Assembly: GCA_030144725.1 (NCBI GenBank)
Contig: JASKMD010000024.1
Location: 4,165,667-4,229,666 of the forward strand
Origin: Haematococcus lacustris
Taxonomy: Eukaryota > Chlorophyta > Chlorophyceae > Chlamydomonadales > Haematococcaceae
Direction: 5' to 3'
DNA length: 64,000 nt
Shown one piece after another: positions 25,668-36,003 of the stretch; position 1 is the first letter of the stretch; each line of letters opens with the position of its first letter. The position numbers and the translations under genes are program-made. Under the pieces are notes generated by a model. It was not told the DNA's origin and ran no database searches. It saw only the letters and a list, made by a program, of their open reading frames with translations.

Positions 25668-28600
25668 TCAGAACACTCGTTGGCGACTCAGCGTTGGCTG
25701 TAAGAACGCCACAAGCGCCGTCACGTTATCTGCGGTGCCCGCCTCCATAGCCGCCGCGACCAGTCTCTGCGCCAGCATCGTCGGCTGCGGTACGGTGTCG
25801 GCGGCAAGCTGCGCGACCTGGGCTGGAGTTAGCACGTCCCACAGCCCGTCGCTTGCCAGCAGCAAGCACGCATCCCCCTCGCGCAGCCGCATGTGAACCA
25901 CCTCGGGATCAGCGGTCACACCATCACCGCCAGCGCTGAGAGGTGTGAGAGCAAGCGACCCCTCTATTGTGTGCTGCACTGGGATGCCAACAGCGGGCTG
26001 GCAACCGACAGCGAGCGTCAAGGTGGTTGAGGAGGAGCTGCGCGAAAGGGGCGCTTGCTTGAGAACTGGGGCTGACGTCGTGAAGCTCGGTCCGTATACA
26101 AGGTTCTTGTGATGCCCCGCACGTCCACCGCCGACGTCTGCATGCTGGCCGGCCTCGCGAGTGTGTGACTTGAGGTCGAAGTCGCCGATGCAGCGTGACA
26201 CCGCGAGACCATTCAGGGCGCAGCGCCAGCCTGCGCCGCCCGGCTGCCACATGACTGCCGTGCCCGCCGCCTGCAAGCGAGCACGCTCCTCGGGGTCGGC
26301 AACGAGGTGGTCACGCGTGAGCACCAAGGGCGGGGCGAGGGCAAGCGGCGCACTGGGCGCGCAACTCGCTGCCACTGCTTGTCGGCGCGGCAGCATCACC
26401 GCCCGGCAATCACCAGCATTGGCTACCCAGGCGTGGGATCCCAAGACCACCACCAGCAGGGCTGTGCAGCCAGGACAGCGGGCAGCAGCAGCCGCGCGGC
26501 CACAGGCCAAGGCTTGGCTCCTGGCACCCAGCCACTGGCTGTGGTACTCTGCACAGCAGCAGGGGCAGAGGCAGCCAGCCAGGTCACCACTCCTCACCGC
26601 CATCTGGCGAAGCACAGCGCCACTGTGCAGGACAAGGGGCAGCTGTCGACCAAGCTCCTACTGCTGCTCACCCCATAGACTGCTCGCCAACTCAACCTGC
26701 CACACCTCCTTGCTTGACCCACTTGCTGGCTGCCATCACTGTCATCATGCTGCCAGCTGCGGGCACACCTCAGCTGAACCCTGCTGCCAGGCACACTTTA
26801 GGCATGTTGCCCTGCTGCCACCTGCCACCAGCCTGACCCACAGCCAACATCACCCCCCGCCCGTCCAGGCCTCACCTGCTTCCAGCTGTCTGAAGGTGGC
26901 CACCAGAGCAGCAGCCACTGTCCCAGGTGCCTTCTGACCCACCTCCTCCACTGCCGCTGCCCAGCCATCCTCTGCCACATCAGCCCCCTCCCCTCCCCCT
27001 CCCTCTCCCTCCCCCACGCCCCTCCCACCATGACCCCTTGTCCCACCCTGCTGCTGCCACCACCACCTCAACCGGTCCCCCAGCTGCTGCCGCAAGACTG
27101 GGAGCAGCCTGTCCTGGCACAGCTGCGCCGCCTCCCACCCCCTATGGCCATCAAACACTGCCAGGGCAGCTGAGGCCGCCACCCCCGGCAGCAGCAGGCG
27201 CTCACACACCAGGTGACGGTCCTCCTGGCTGTCCCGCCGCCCCTGGGCTGCACACACCCCCGCACTGACATGGCTGCTGGCGGCAGCGGGGGAGGGGTGC
27301 GCCTGGTGGTGGGCACGGATGGCCTGCTGTAGGGCCAGGTCGGGGAGGGAGGTAGGTGGGGGGAGCGGGGGGGAGGAGGAGGGGGAGGGGGATTCTTGAG
27401 GTTGGTAAGGAAGGGGGAGGGCAGCGGGGGCATTGTGCAGGAGGCTGTGTGTGTGAGGGTGAGGGTGAGGCAGAGCTGTCCGGGGGGGTCCAGCTGGGCC
27501 ACAGTGGCTGCAGGGCTGCAGCACCTCGGCCCAGGCTAGGCCTGTGGCTGCAGACAGTGCAGGGGAAGCTGAGGCCGAATGGGAGGGGGAGGGGCAGGGG
27601 GGAGGGGGAGGGGCGGCTGCAGGCGCCCAGTGTGGCCCGGCTGCCCTCTCGTGCCTGCCGCTTGGCAGCTTGGCCCCGCAAGGCCTGGCGCAGCAGCTGC
27701 CCCTCACCAGCCTTGCCTGCAGCTGCACCGCGACTGGCCGCCCCCTCCAGCCTGCTGCTGCTGCTGCTACTGCTGCGCTTGCTGCCTGTGCGGCAACTGC
27801 TGCTGCTACCGGCAGCCAGGCAGGCTGCAGCCCGGTGCAGCTGTTGAGCAACAGCCTCCGTACTGCCACAAGAGCAGCCCACTACCCCGCCCCACAGCTG
27901 GGCCCCCTCATCTTGCTCGCTGTCGTCACTGCCCATACCCCCATCATCAGGCTCCTGGCTGCTGCTGCTGCTGGCTGAGGGGCACCCCCCGCCGGGCACC
28001 CCCCTTGGCTGCTGGACCCCCCCACTGCTGCTGCCCTCCACCCCCCCCACCCCCAGGCCAGCAGCGGAGGTGCTGCGACTGAGGCAGGCACTGGCCCCCA
28101 ACCCCCCTGTGGCCTGCGCACTGCAGGCGGGTGGGGGGCAGGCGCTGGCGCCACCCAGGGGGGGGGCAGCTGGCCCTGGCGGCAGCGAGGTGGCGAGGCC
28201 TGGCTGCAGGCGGGCTAGCCCCGGGTCCAGTTGGTGCGCCAGCTGCTGCAGGCCGTGCGCCAGCTGGGCAGCGGTGGGCCTGGCATCAGGGTCAGGCGCC
28301 CAGCAGGCCGCCAGCAGCTGCAGGTAGCCGGGGGGGCAGCAGGCGGCAGGGGGCGGCAGGGGCCGCAGTCCGTCCACTGCCACTGCTGCCGTGAGCTGCT
28401 GCCTGGAGGGCAGGCAGGGCGACAGCAGCCAGATGTCATGCCTGTGGCTGGCCAGTGCCAAGCCAGTGCCAAGGAAGGGCGCCTAGCAGCCCTGCTGGCG
28501 GTTCGGCTGCCGCGTGCTGGCCCTACCTCCTCCTCCAGCCCCCCACTGGACCTCTGAACCCCGCAAAGGAAGGGAGGATTGCAGCGCGCAGTGCTATCAT

Positions 28601-31600
28601 GACAATGCTGCTGGCGGTGCCGTTGCCGAATAGTGGCTAGCTCCCCCCCCTACCTACCAGGTTGGCCCCCTGCACCACCATGTTAGCCTGCGCCCTGGTG
28701 GTCTTCATCACACGCAGTCCCCAGCCGGACAGTCAATACTGCGCTGCCTACCCTGCCGCTGCACGCCCCCCTCCTCGCCCTCATGACCTGCGCTGCAGGG
28801 CCGCCCCTATTCTCCCGCCCCAGGTTCCCCGAGCTGGCCTGGTCCTGCAGCAGCCGGTGACTGGCTAGGGTTCAGCCTGACCTGTCATAGCCGGGGTCAA
28901 GCACCGTGTGCAGGGCGGGGGCAGCGGCCCGGGTGCAGTCGGACAGCGGGAACACCGCGGTGGCCAACTCGTTCAGGCTCACAGCCAGCGCATACACCTG
29001 GGCAGGCACACAGCCAGGGGGCGGCAGCTGGTGGGGGGGCGGCAGGCCAGGCAGGGGCCCAGGGGGTGGGGGGTGGGCAGGGTTGAGAGCGTATGGTGAA
29101 GGGGCGGGGCGGGGCGGGGCGTCACCTCTCATGTCCTGCCCTCCACCTTACCCCCATCCCCTTAGCAGGACACCAGGTCAGCGGCCTGTTCCCCCCTCAC
29201 CCCCCCTCCCCCTCCCCCTCCCCCCCCCTCCCCTGCAGCCCTCACATCAGAGGCCGGGCTGGCAGCAGCAGAGCGCAGCAGCAGCTCAGGCGCCATATAC
29301 TCCAGGCTGCCCACCTGCAGCGCCAGAGGGGGGCAAAGGGTGAGCAGGGCAGAACAAGGGCATCAGCTAGGCCACCTGCTCCCCCCCCCCTGCTCCCCCC
29401 CCTGCTCCCCCCCCCCTGCACCCTCCCCCCCCTGCCACACAAGCTGGCTGCCCATGCCTCAGGTTGCTTGATCTTGAGCGCAGCGCTACACCTCCTCATG
29501 CACACACCTGCTGGCCTGCCCCCCACCCACTCCCTGGGCCCAGGTGGCCAGCCCCCGCCCTACCACTACCCTGCCTGCTGCACTGTGGTGAGTGCTCCAG
29601 GCGGTCAGCCCCTGAGCCTGCCCTGAGGCCTGGCTGCGCTGCGGGCCGCACCATGGCCTGCTTGTGGAAGCCGCCTGAGGGGTGGGTGCCCACAGTGCAG
29701 CGCCCTGGACCCTGCTGCCAGCGCCCCCCTGGCCCCTGATGACCGGGCAGCCCACTGCTGGCAGCAGCCCAGGCAGCCTGCAGCCAGCAGGGCAGGTGAG
29801 GGTGAGGGCGGCTGCCCACAGCAGGCAGCCTACAGCAGGCCCTGTGCAGCGGTGATGGTGGAGGGGGGAGGGGGCCGGCGCTGCTGATGCAGACAGACAG
29901 GCAGGCAGGCAGCAGTTCATGCGGCAAGGCCTGGCACATGGCAGGGGGCATTGAGGGCGCAGCGCTGGGCAGAGCCCTGGAGCAGGCTGGCTAGCTGTGG
30001 CAGCAGCAGAGGGGTTCTGAGCTCCCCTGCCCGCCCCCCTCACCTGCACGGCAGCCGGCTCCAGCCCCTCCACCTGGTCCTCAGCCAGGCCAAAGTCAGC
30101 CAGCAGCAGTCGAGGCGCCTCCTGGACCCCAGCCTCGCGCAGCCGCTGCCAGTCCTGGCCATCCACCAGAATGTTGGCTGGCTTCACATCCCTGGCAGCA
30201 GGCAGGTGAGGTGTCAAGACGCTGGCATCAGGCAGGCCTGGAGGGCAGCCAAACCTGAGCAGGCGCTTGCACAGGCCCTGCAGGCCAGACCAGGGGTGCA
30301 GCAGCAGCAAGGGGTGGGGAGGGGTGAGGTGGCGTGTCCTTGTCTGCCTCAGCACAACAACCAGACTGGCGTGACCCGGTGTGGCACTGCCTGCTGCTGC
30401 TGTGCCCCTGACCCTGGCCTGAGCTGCGCAGCTGCACCTGCCAGCACTACAGCCCTTGCCTCCACCCCCCTGCTGCCCCCCTCCCCTCACTCCAGGTTTC
30501 CCCCTGGCCCCCACCCTACCCCTTGTCCCCTAGCCTGCCCACACAGGGCCCCCGCATCCCCTCGTACCTGTGGATGATGCCGGCTGCGTGCACCCTAGCC
30601 AGGGCCTGGGCCAACTGGGCGGCTGCTGGCAGCAGCTGTGCCCATGAGGGGCGCCAGGGGGGGGCACTGCGGTACAGGGCCGCGGCTAGGCTGGGCCCAT
30701 GCAGCGGCATGACCAGGCAGTAGTCGGGCGGCAGGCACCTGGCCCCCAGCAGGGGCACGATGCCAGGCCCCAGGGGGGTAGGCAGCTGGGGGGCGGCTGC
30801 CGCCAGCCCCTGAGGGCAGGCCTGGGGGAGGGCAGGGAGTTGGCCCCTGGGAGGCGGCTGTGGCCCCCCTGCTGCTGCACCTAGGGCACCCTCAGGAAGC
30901 TGCACTGTGCTGCCAAGGGCCTGCGTCTGGTGCTGCGCCTGGAGATCTGCTGGCGGCTGCTGCTGCTGCTGCAGGCGGGCCATGAGGCGCAGTTCCCTGC
31001 GGAAGCGCTCCATGTCAGTGGTGGTGGCCAGGCGAGGCTTCTTCACCGCCACAGCCTGACCGCCCCACCTGCACGGCATAAGCCAGGAGCAAGGACGGGA
31101 ACAAGGCCGGGGTTGAGGCAGAGCCCAAGTCAAAGGGAAGTCAACGGTGAGAGCCAGGGCGGTGCCAGCTTGCTGTCACGTGCTGCAGAGGCAAGCTGGA
31201 CGGCAAGCTGTCCTGTCGTGCTCTGGCAAATAGCTTACTTGGCGCTGAACACTGCCCCCTGAGCCCCCTGGGAAAGGGGCTGGATGTCGGAGATGTCCTG
31301 CCAGCTGACAGATAACGGCACATGGCACTGTTCTCCAACCTCACGTGCCTGGGACAGGGTCAGCAGCAACAGCAGCAGGTGAGAGCACTCCCGCTGAGCT
31401 ATGCAGCAGCAAGTGCAGGCGCGTGTCCGCTGCGAAAGCCGAGGACTTGTAGCCGGCCGATGCAAACCCACACCAACGTTGAGTGGTGGGTGGGTGGCAC
31501 GGCCACTCAAAGTCAGACATGTGGCCGCGGTGTACTTTCAGGGAGGCTCGACTTGCTTCTGGTATTTCGACCAGCTGTGCGCAAATCAGCTCCCTCACCT

Positions 31601-31697
31601 GTTGAAACTCTCCTTTGCGTATGAGGGTCGCAATGCGCTCCAACGCATCCGAGACATCCAGTTTGCTCGCGGCAACACAATACGAGGTCAGGACCAT
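25668..31697 (-). CDS. Protein kinase and PP2C phosphatase fusion protein
   Basis: Nine exons fit one frame of about 1,117 residues: 31697-31536, 31348-31239, 31068-30568, 30191-30044, 29314-29246, 28997-28882, 28402-27708, 27547-26876, 26548-25668. N-terminal kinase: glycine-loop-like LSQGAQGAVF, Lys100 in VAVKK, HRDVKPAN (257-264), DFG (290-292), YMAPE (313-317), and C-lobe CWAPDPDARPT. C-terminal PP2C: GRRDSQEDRH (Glu709/Asp710), VFDGHRG (Asp733), AWVANAGDCRAV, LAVSRCIGDFDLK, LLLASDGLWDVL and TADNVTALV near the end. The metal-binding Asp residues are in place. This architecture matches the land-plant 'protein kinase and PP2C-like domain-containing protein' family (Arabidopsis At2g40860), whose targets are unknown. 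The start is a true ATG. The 160-bp intron joining kinase and phosphatase parts (27707-27548) is the least certain junction. The linker is Ser/Ala/Gly-rich. Confidence 0.85.
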
Positions 31698-32194
31698 TAA
31701 AAGTGCAACCAGCCCGCCACCCTCTCGTTAGCAATTGAACTGCTTTTCCGCAGCTGGGATGGATTTGGCCAAGGCGTTTGTGTCTCCCGTGCAGTTTTGT
31801 TATGGTCATGCTCGGCGGGCCACATAATGCGGGTTGCTTTATCACACGTGTGGTGTTGTTTAGCCAGGCCCAATCACTTTGGACGCGCACTGTTCTTACC
31901 GCCACGAAGAGACCGTGATTGGCGTGGATTTATCTTGGGGTATATATATGTGTGGTGGTTTTTAGCAGGTGTGGTAAGGGCCTCGCGACATGACTGCGCC
32001 GTCTGCTTACCACAACAAGGCCTGTAAAACTTGGCCAAGCTGTGTTTGGCTCCCATGCTTTCCTCCATGTTTGTCCGCAACACGAACTTATTAGAGCAGC
32101 AGGAGCATGGAGGAAGACAACACGCGCACTATTGCGAACACCGGCTAATGGAGGTCGCAATCAACATCTGGCAGTAATTGCGGCGCCGATGGGA
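31698..32194. other. Intergenic region and likely promoter of the kinase-PP2C gene
   Basis: No ORF with a recognised domain. An AT-rich TATATATATG at 31941-31950 lies about 245 nt upstream of the kinase-PP2C ATG and is a candidate TATA element. The 3' flank of CTNNBL1 also lies here. Confidence 0.4.
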
Positions 32195-35100
32195 TCATCT
32201 TGACCGTGAGCGTCTGTTGCGCTTTGGTCGTGTGCGATCCCTCTCTCGGCTGCGGCTTCTGCTCCGGCTGCGGTTCTTCCCGCGGACCGCGTCCCTGTCC
32301 CTATCCTTGTCTCTCTCTCTGCCGCTTTCTTTGCTGGAAGGCTTGTCCCGTCCCCTCCCGCCTTCTCTTTGCCGATCCCGGTCCCGGTCCGCAGCCTTTC
32401 CTTCGTCAACATCCCTTTCGCGCGGCCCAGCGTCGGGCGCAGCGTGCCGCGCTTCGGACCCGACATCGCTGCGTCGCCGATCACGGCCGTCTCTGCCCGG
32501 CGGTTCCTGGTTCGGCTCGCCCGGTTGCCGGCTGTGATGTGACGGGCGCGAGGGGATCTGTGCCTGCTCTTGCGCGCGGACCCTGCTCGCGTCCTCTTGC
32601 TTCAATTTGGCAACGGGCTTGGAAGCAGGAAGTTCGTCCAGCTCCATGTTGGCATCGCCATCCTGAACGCAACAGGGAGCCGGCAGCAGGTCGGTGCCAG
32701 CCCAGCCAGCGCAGGGGCTGGCAGACCCTGCCTGCTGCTGCCTTGCTGGACACCCGACAGCCTCCCCAGCACACCAGGTACCCCTCCGACCGTACAGCAG
32801 CAGCCAGCCTGGGGGACCTTGACCTCCTGCCCCTCCGCCCCCCCCCTCCCCCTGCCCCCCCCACCTGCTCCGCCTTCACTGCCACCAGCTTGGTGCCTGT
32901 CGCAGCGCGTTGGCCACGCAGCCCCACCTCGGCCCCGCGCCCGTTCATAGCAGCACCTAGCTCTGACCCCGTCTGGCGCCCCGCCGGGTCCTCGCGTGTG
33001 GAAGAGTGACCGCCTGCCCCTGTCCCTCCAGCCGATCCCTTGGTGCTGGGCAGCGGCGGCCCCCCAGGCGGCGGCCCCCCCCTCCAGCCCCCCCAGGCCC
33101 CCCAGCACCTCCAGCACCCGGGCGTTGTGGCGCTGCGCAGCCTCCAGCTCAGCAGGGCCGGAGCCGTCCCCGTCCCCCAGGGCCTGCTGGTACTCCTGCA
33201 GCACCGCCCTGGACCCAGCAGCAGCACCGGGGAGGGGGGTGAGGCACAGGGGGGCTGCCAGCTGCCAGCAGCCTACCCCCTTCAGCGACAACTCACAAGC
33301 GTCAGCACAGCCCACTGCACGGCAAGGCACCGCTACCCCCCTTCCTTCTGCCCCCCTCCTCCCACACACAACAGCAGCCAGCAGGGCACAACAGCCTGGA
33401 CCTCTTGCAGGCCCCCCCACCCCATGGCCCCTCACCAGGCCCCCCCCCATGGGCCCCCCCCCATGGGCCCCCCCTGCCGCCCCCCCCTGCCGCCCCCCCC
33501 TGCCCCCCCACTTCTGGCCCACCACCGGCTCCCCCCTTGGCCCCCCCCTTGGCCCCCTGCCCCCCCCCCCTGCAGCCTGGCCGCACCTGACCGCCCCCAG
33601 TGTGTGCGCCTTCTGGTGCAGCACCCTGAGCAGGCGCCTGCGCAGCCCCGCGTCCCCCAGCGCCCACAGCCAGGCCAACAGCAGCGCGGCCTGCTGCAGG
33701 CTGTACAGACCCGCACCCTCACGCGCCTGCAGCAGCCAGTCGGGGCAGCGGGGAGGGGGGGGGGGCATAAGCGGGGCAGGGGGCAGGGGGCAGGGGGCAG
33801 GGGGCAGGGGGCAGGGGGCAGGGGGCAGGGGGCAGGGGGCAGGGGGCAGGGGGCAGGGGGCAGGGGGCAGGGGGCAGGGGGCAGGGGGCAGGGGGCAGGG
33901 GGCAGGGGGCAGGGGGGTGTTGAACGGCTGGTGTCCACATGCTGACCCTGCTCCATGATGCCCCTGATGTGGCAGCAGCCTGTCAGCAGGGCTGCAGCAC
34001 ATGGCTCAGGGGGCAGCAGGGAGCCTGCTGGGTCTGCTCATCAGCACACTCCTCCTCCCCCCACTCCGCCCCGCCGCCCCTCCTCCTCCAGGGTCAGGGA
34101 ACACGAGGCAGGGGTAGGGTTAGGGGGGCCAGCATGCAGGCGACGCAGTGTAGAGGGGCAGCAGGGCCCGGGGCTGGCTCAGGGCCAGGGCAGCCTGAGG
34201 GCTGCTCCAGGGGCTGTGATGGCCTGACCTGCTCCAAGGCGGCCGGCTCCACCTCGCCCTCCCCCTCCTCCTCAGCCTGGCTCAGCAGCTCAGCCTCCCG
34301 GGCAGCGACCTGGGCTGAGAACCTGCAGCAAGCAGCCAGGCGGGCAGGCACGGCTGGCCAGGGTGGGGTCCACCAGCTGGCCCGCCCCCACCCCCGCCCT
34401 CGCCCCCGCCCCCCCCGCCCCTCACTTGAAGTACAGCTCCACCAGGCGATCGGCCTTCTCGTACTCCGCCTCGACAAACTTTGCGCCCAGCCGTTCGCGT
34501 CGTCCGCCCCGCGGGCCCAGGTGCAGCACCAAGCTGGTCAGCAGCGACAGGCAGCGCTGCTCCACCTCCGCCCCCACCTCCCGCTCCCCTGCTCCTCAGG
34601 GGGGAGGCAGAGGCCACAGGGGGCACATGGCTCGGTCAGCAGCACGGCCTGCAGCCTGACTGTTGGAGGTGGAGGATGAGGGGGAGGGGGAGGGCAGGGC
34701 AGGGCAGGTGGGGTGGGGGGGTGGAGGGCGGCTGCCTGACCTGACGGCCCTTTGATGCGTGCCTTGCCCATGAAGGCGGCGAACAGGTGTTTGAGGCCGC
34801 CCTGCAGCCAGCCAGCCAGCAGGCGCAGCGGCAGGGACTGCAGCAGAAGAGGCAGCAGCAGGAGGGCAGCAGCCAAGCGGGAGGGGGAGGGGGAGGGGGA
34901 GGGAGAGGGGGTGGGAGGGGGGGTGTAGGCTCACCTCTGGTCATCTGCTGCACCAGCTTGCCTGCCCCTGCCCCTGCCCCTGCCCCTGCCCCTGCCCCTG
35001 CCCCTGCCCCTGCCCCTGCCCCTGCCCCTGCCCCTGCCCCTGCCCCTGCCCCTGCCCCTGCCCCTGCCCCTGCCCCTGCCCCTGCCCCTGCCCCTGCCCC

Positions 35101-35309
35101 CTCTCCCCCCTCCTACCAGGTCTACCAGCTTCTCGCAGGCTGGTGGGAAGCGCGTGCAGGCAAAGTCCAGCAGCTTGAGTGCGCCGTACCGCGACTGCCG
35201 CTTGTTTTGCATCATCAGCCACATCAGCTCAACGCCCTCAGCCTGGACACGGCGCACAACACACCACCAGCAGCAGCAGCAGCAGCTGACGCATGCACCA
35301 GGCATCTCT

Positions 35310-35359
<50 letters not shown>

Positions 35360-35671
35360 GCAGCGCAGCAGACAGTGTATGTGAGCAGCCTTGAGTGCAG
35401 CAGCGGGTGAATGCAGCAGCAGCAGCAGCGGGCAAGGCCGCTAGCCCCCCCCCCTTCCCCCCCCCTCCCCCCTTCCCTCCCCTCCCCTCCCCCCTTCCCC
35501 CCCCTCCTGACCTTGATGAAGGCCTGCTTGTTGGGCAGCTGCATCAGTGCAGCGCACAGCACGTCAAAGCAGTTCTGCATCAGCTCCTCCTCGGCAGCGC
35601 TGCCCGGGTCGCGCCCCTTGTACAGCGCCACACACTGCAGCAGGCCCTCCACACCGTTCAGGTCAGCCAGC
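32195..35671 (-). CDS. CTNNBL1: CTNNBL1 (beta-catenin-like protein 1), 5'-truncated, with RS/RD-rich tail
   Basis: Visible minus-strand exons: 35671-35512, 35242-35117, 34801-34741, 34594-34426, 34322-34229, 33726-33587, 33208-(about 33050), (about 33000)-32865, 32662-32195. Conserved CTNNBL1 segments in order: LADLNGVEGLLQCVALYKGR, EEELMQNCFDVLCAALMQLP, AEGVELMWLMMQNKRQSRYG, ALKLLDFACTRFPPACEKLV, GLKHLFAAFMGKARIKG, LGAKFVEAEYEKADRLVELY, GAGLYSLQQAALLLAWLW and AVLQEYQQALGD. CTNNBL1 is an ARM-like-repeat protein of the CDC5L/Prp19 spliceosome complex. The N-terminal ARM repeats are missing and probably lie in or beyond the 36-41.5-kb satellite and gap. The last exon encodes MELDELPASKPVAKLKQED and then a long Arg/Asp/Ser-rich region ending in RSRSR. 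The splice that links the ARM part to this tail was not resolved, so the tail could belong to a separate gene. Confidence 0.8.
33774..33916. repeat. (GGGGGCA)n array, intronic
   Basis: About 20 copies of a 7-mer in the CTNNBL1 intron upstream of the exon at 33726. On the sense strand it reads CCCCCTG and ends about 50 nt before the acceptor. Confidence 0.9.
34960..35101. repeat. (CCCCTG)n array, intronic
   Basis: About 23 copies of a 6-mer in the CTNNBL1 intron 34802-35116, starting roughly 16 nt after the donor on the sense strand, where it reads CAGGGG. Confidence 0.9.
35309..35358. repeat. (AGC)n trinucleotide repeat, intronic
   Basis: About 16 copies of AGC in the CTNNBL1 intron 35243-35511. 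Poly-Leu or poly-Ser readings of it are artefacts. Confidence 0.9.
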
Positions 35672-35679
35672 CTGAGGGG

Positions 35680-35878
35680 GGGGGCAGGGCAGGGGGGTAA
35701 GGGGGGGGGCGGCAGGGCAGGGGGGTAAGGGGGGGGGGGCAGGGCAGGGGGGTAAGGGGGGGGGGCAGGGCAGGGGGGTAAGGGGGGGGGGCAGGGCAGG
35801 GGGGTAAGGGGGGGGGGCAGGGCAGGGGGGTAAGGGGGGGGGGCAGGGCAGGGGGGTAAGGGGGGGGGGGCAGGGCAG
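35680..35878. repeat. 27-bp G-rich tandem repeat next to a CTNNBL1 acceptor
   Basis: About seven copies of a unit built from GGCAGGGCA, then GGGGGGTAAG and a G-run. On the CTNNBL1 sense strand it is C-rich and directly abuts the CCCTCAG acceptor at 35672. On the plus strand each unit carries GGTAAG, a donor-like motif. Confidence 0.85.
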
Positions 35879-36003
35879 GTGAAGGGGAGGGTGGCAGGGT
35901 GGGGGGGCAGGAGTGAGCTGTGCAAGGGGGATTGCGGCAGGTGTGGGGGGCAGCGGGGGGTAAAGGAGGAGGTGGTCCCCTGAGGTGCCCTATCAGCAGC
36001 CAT

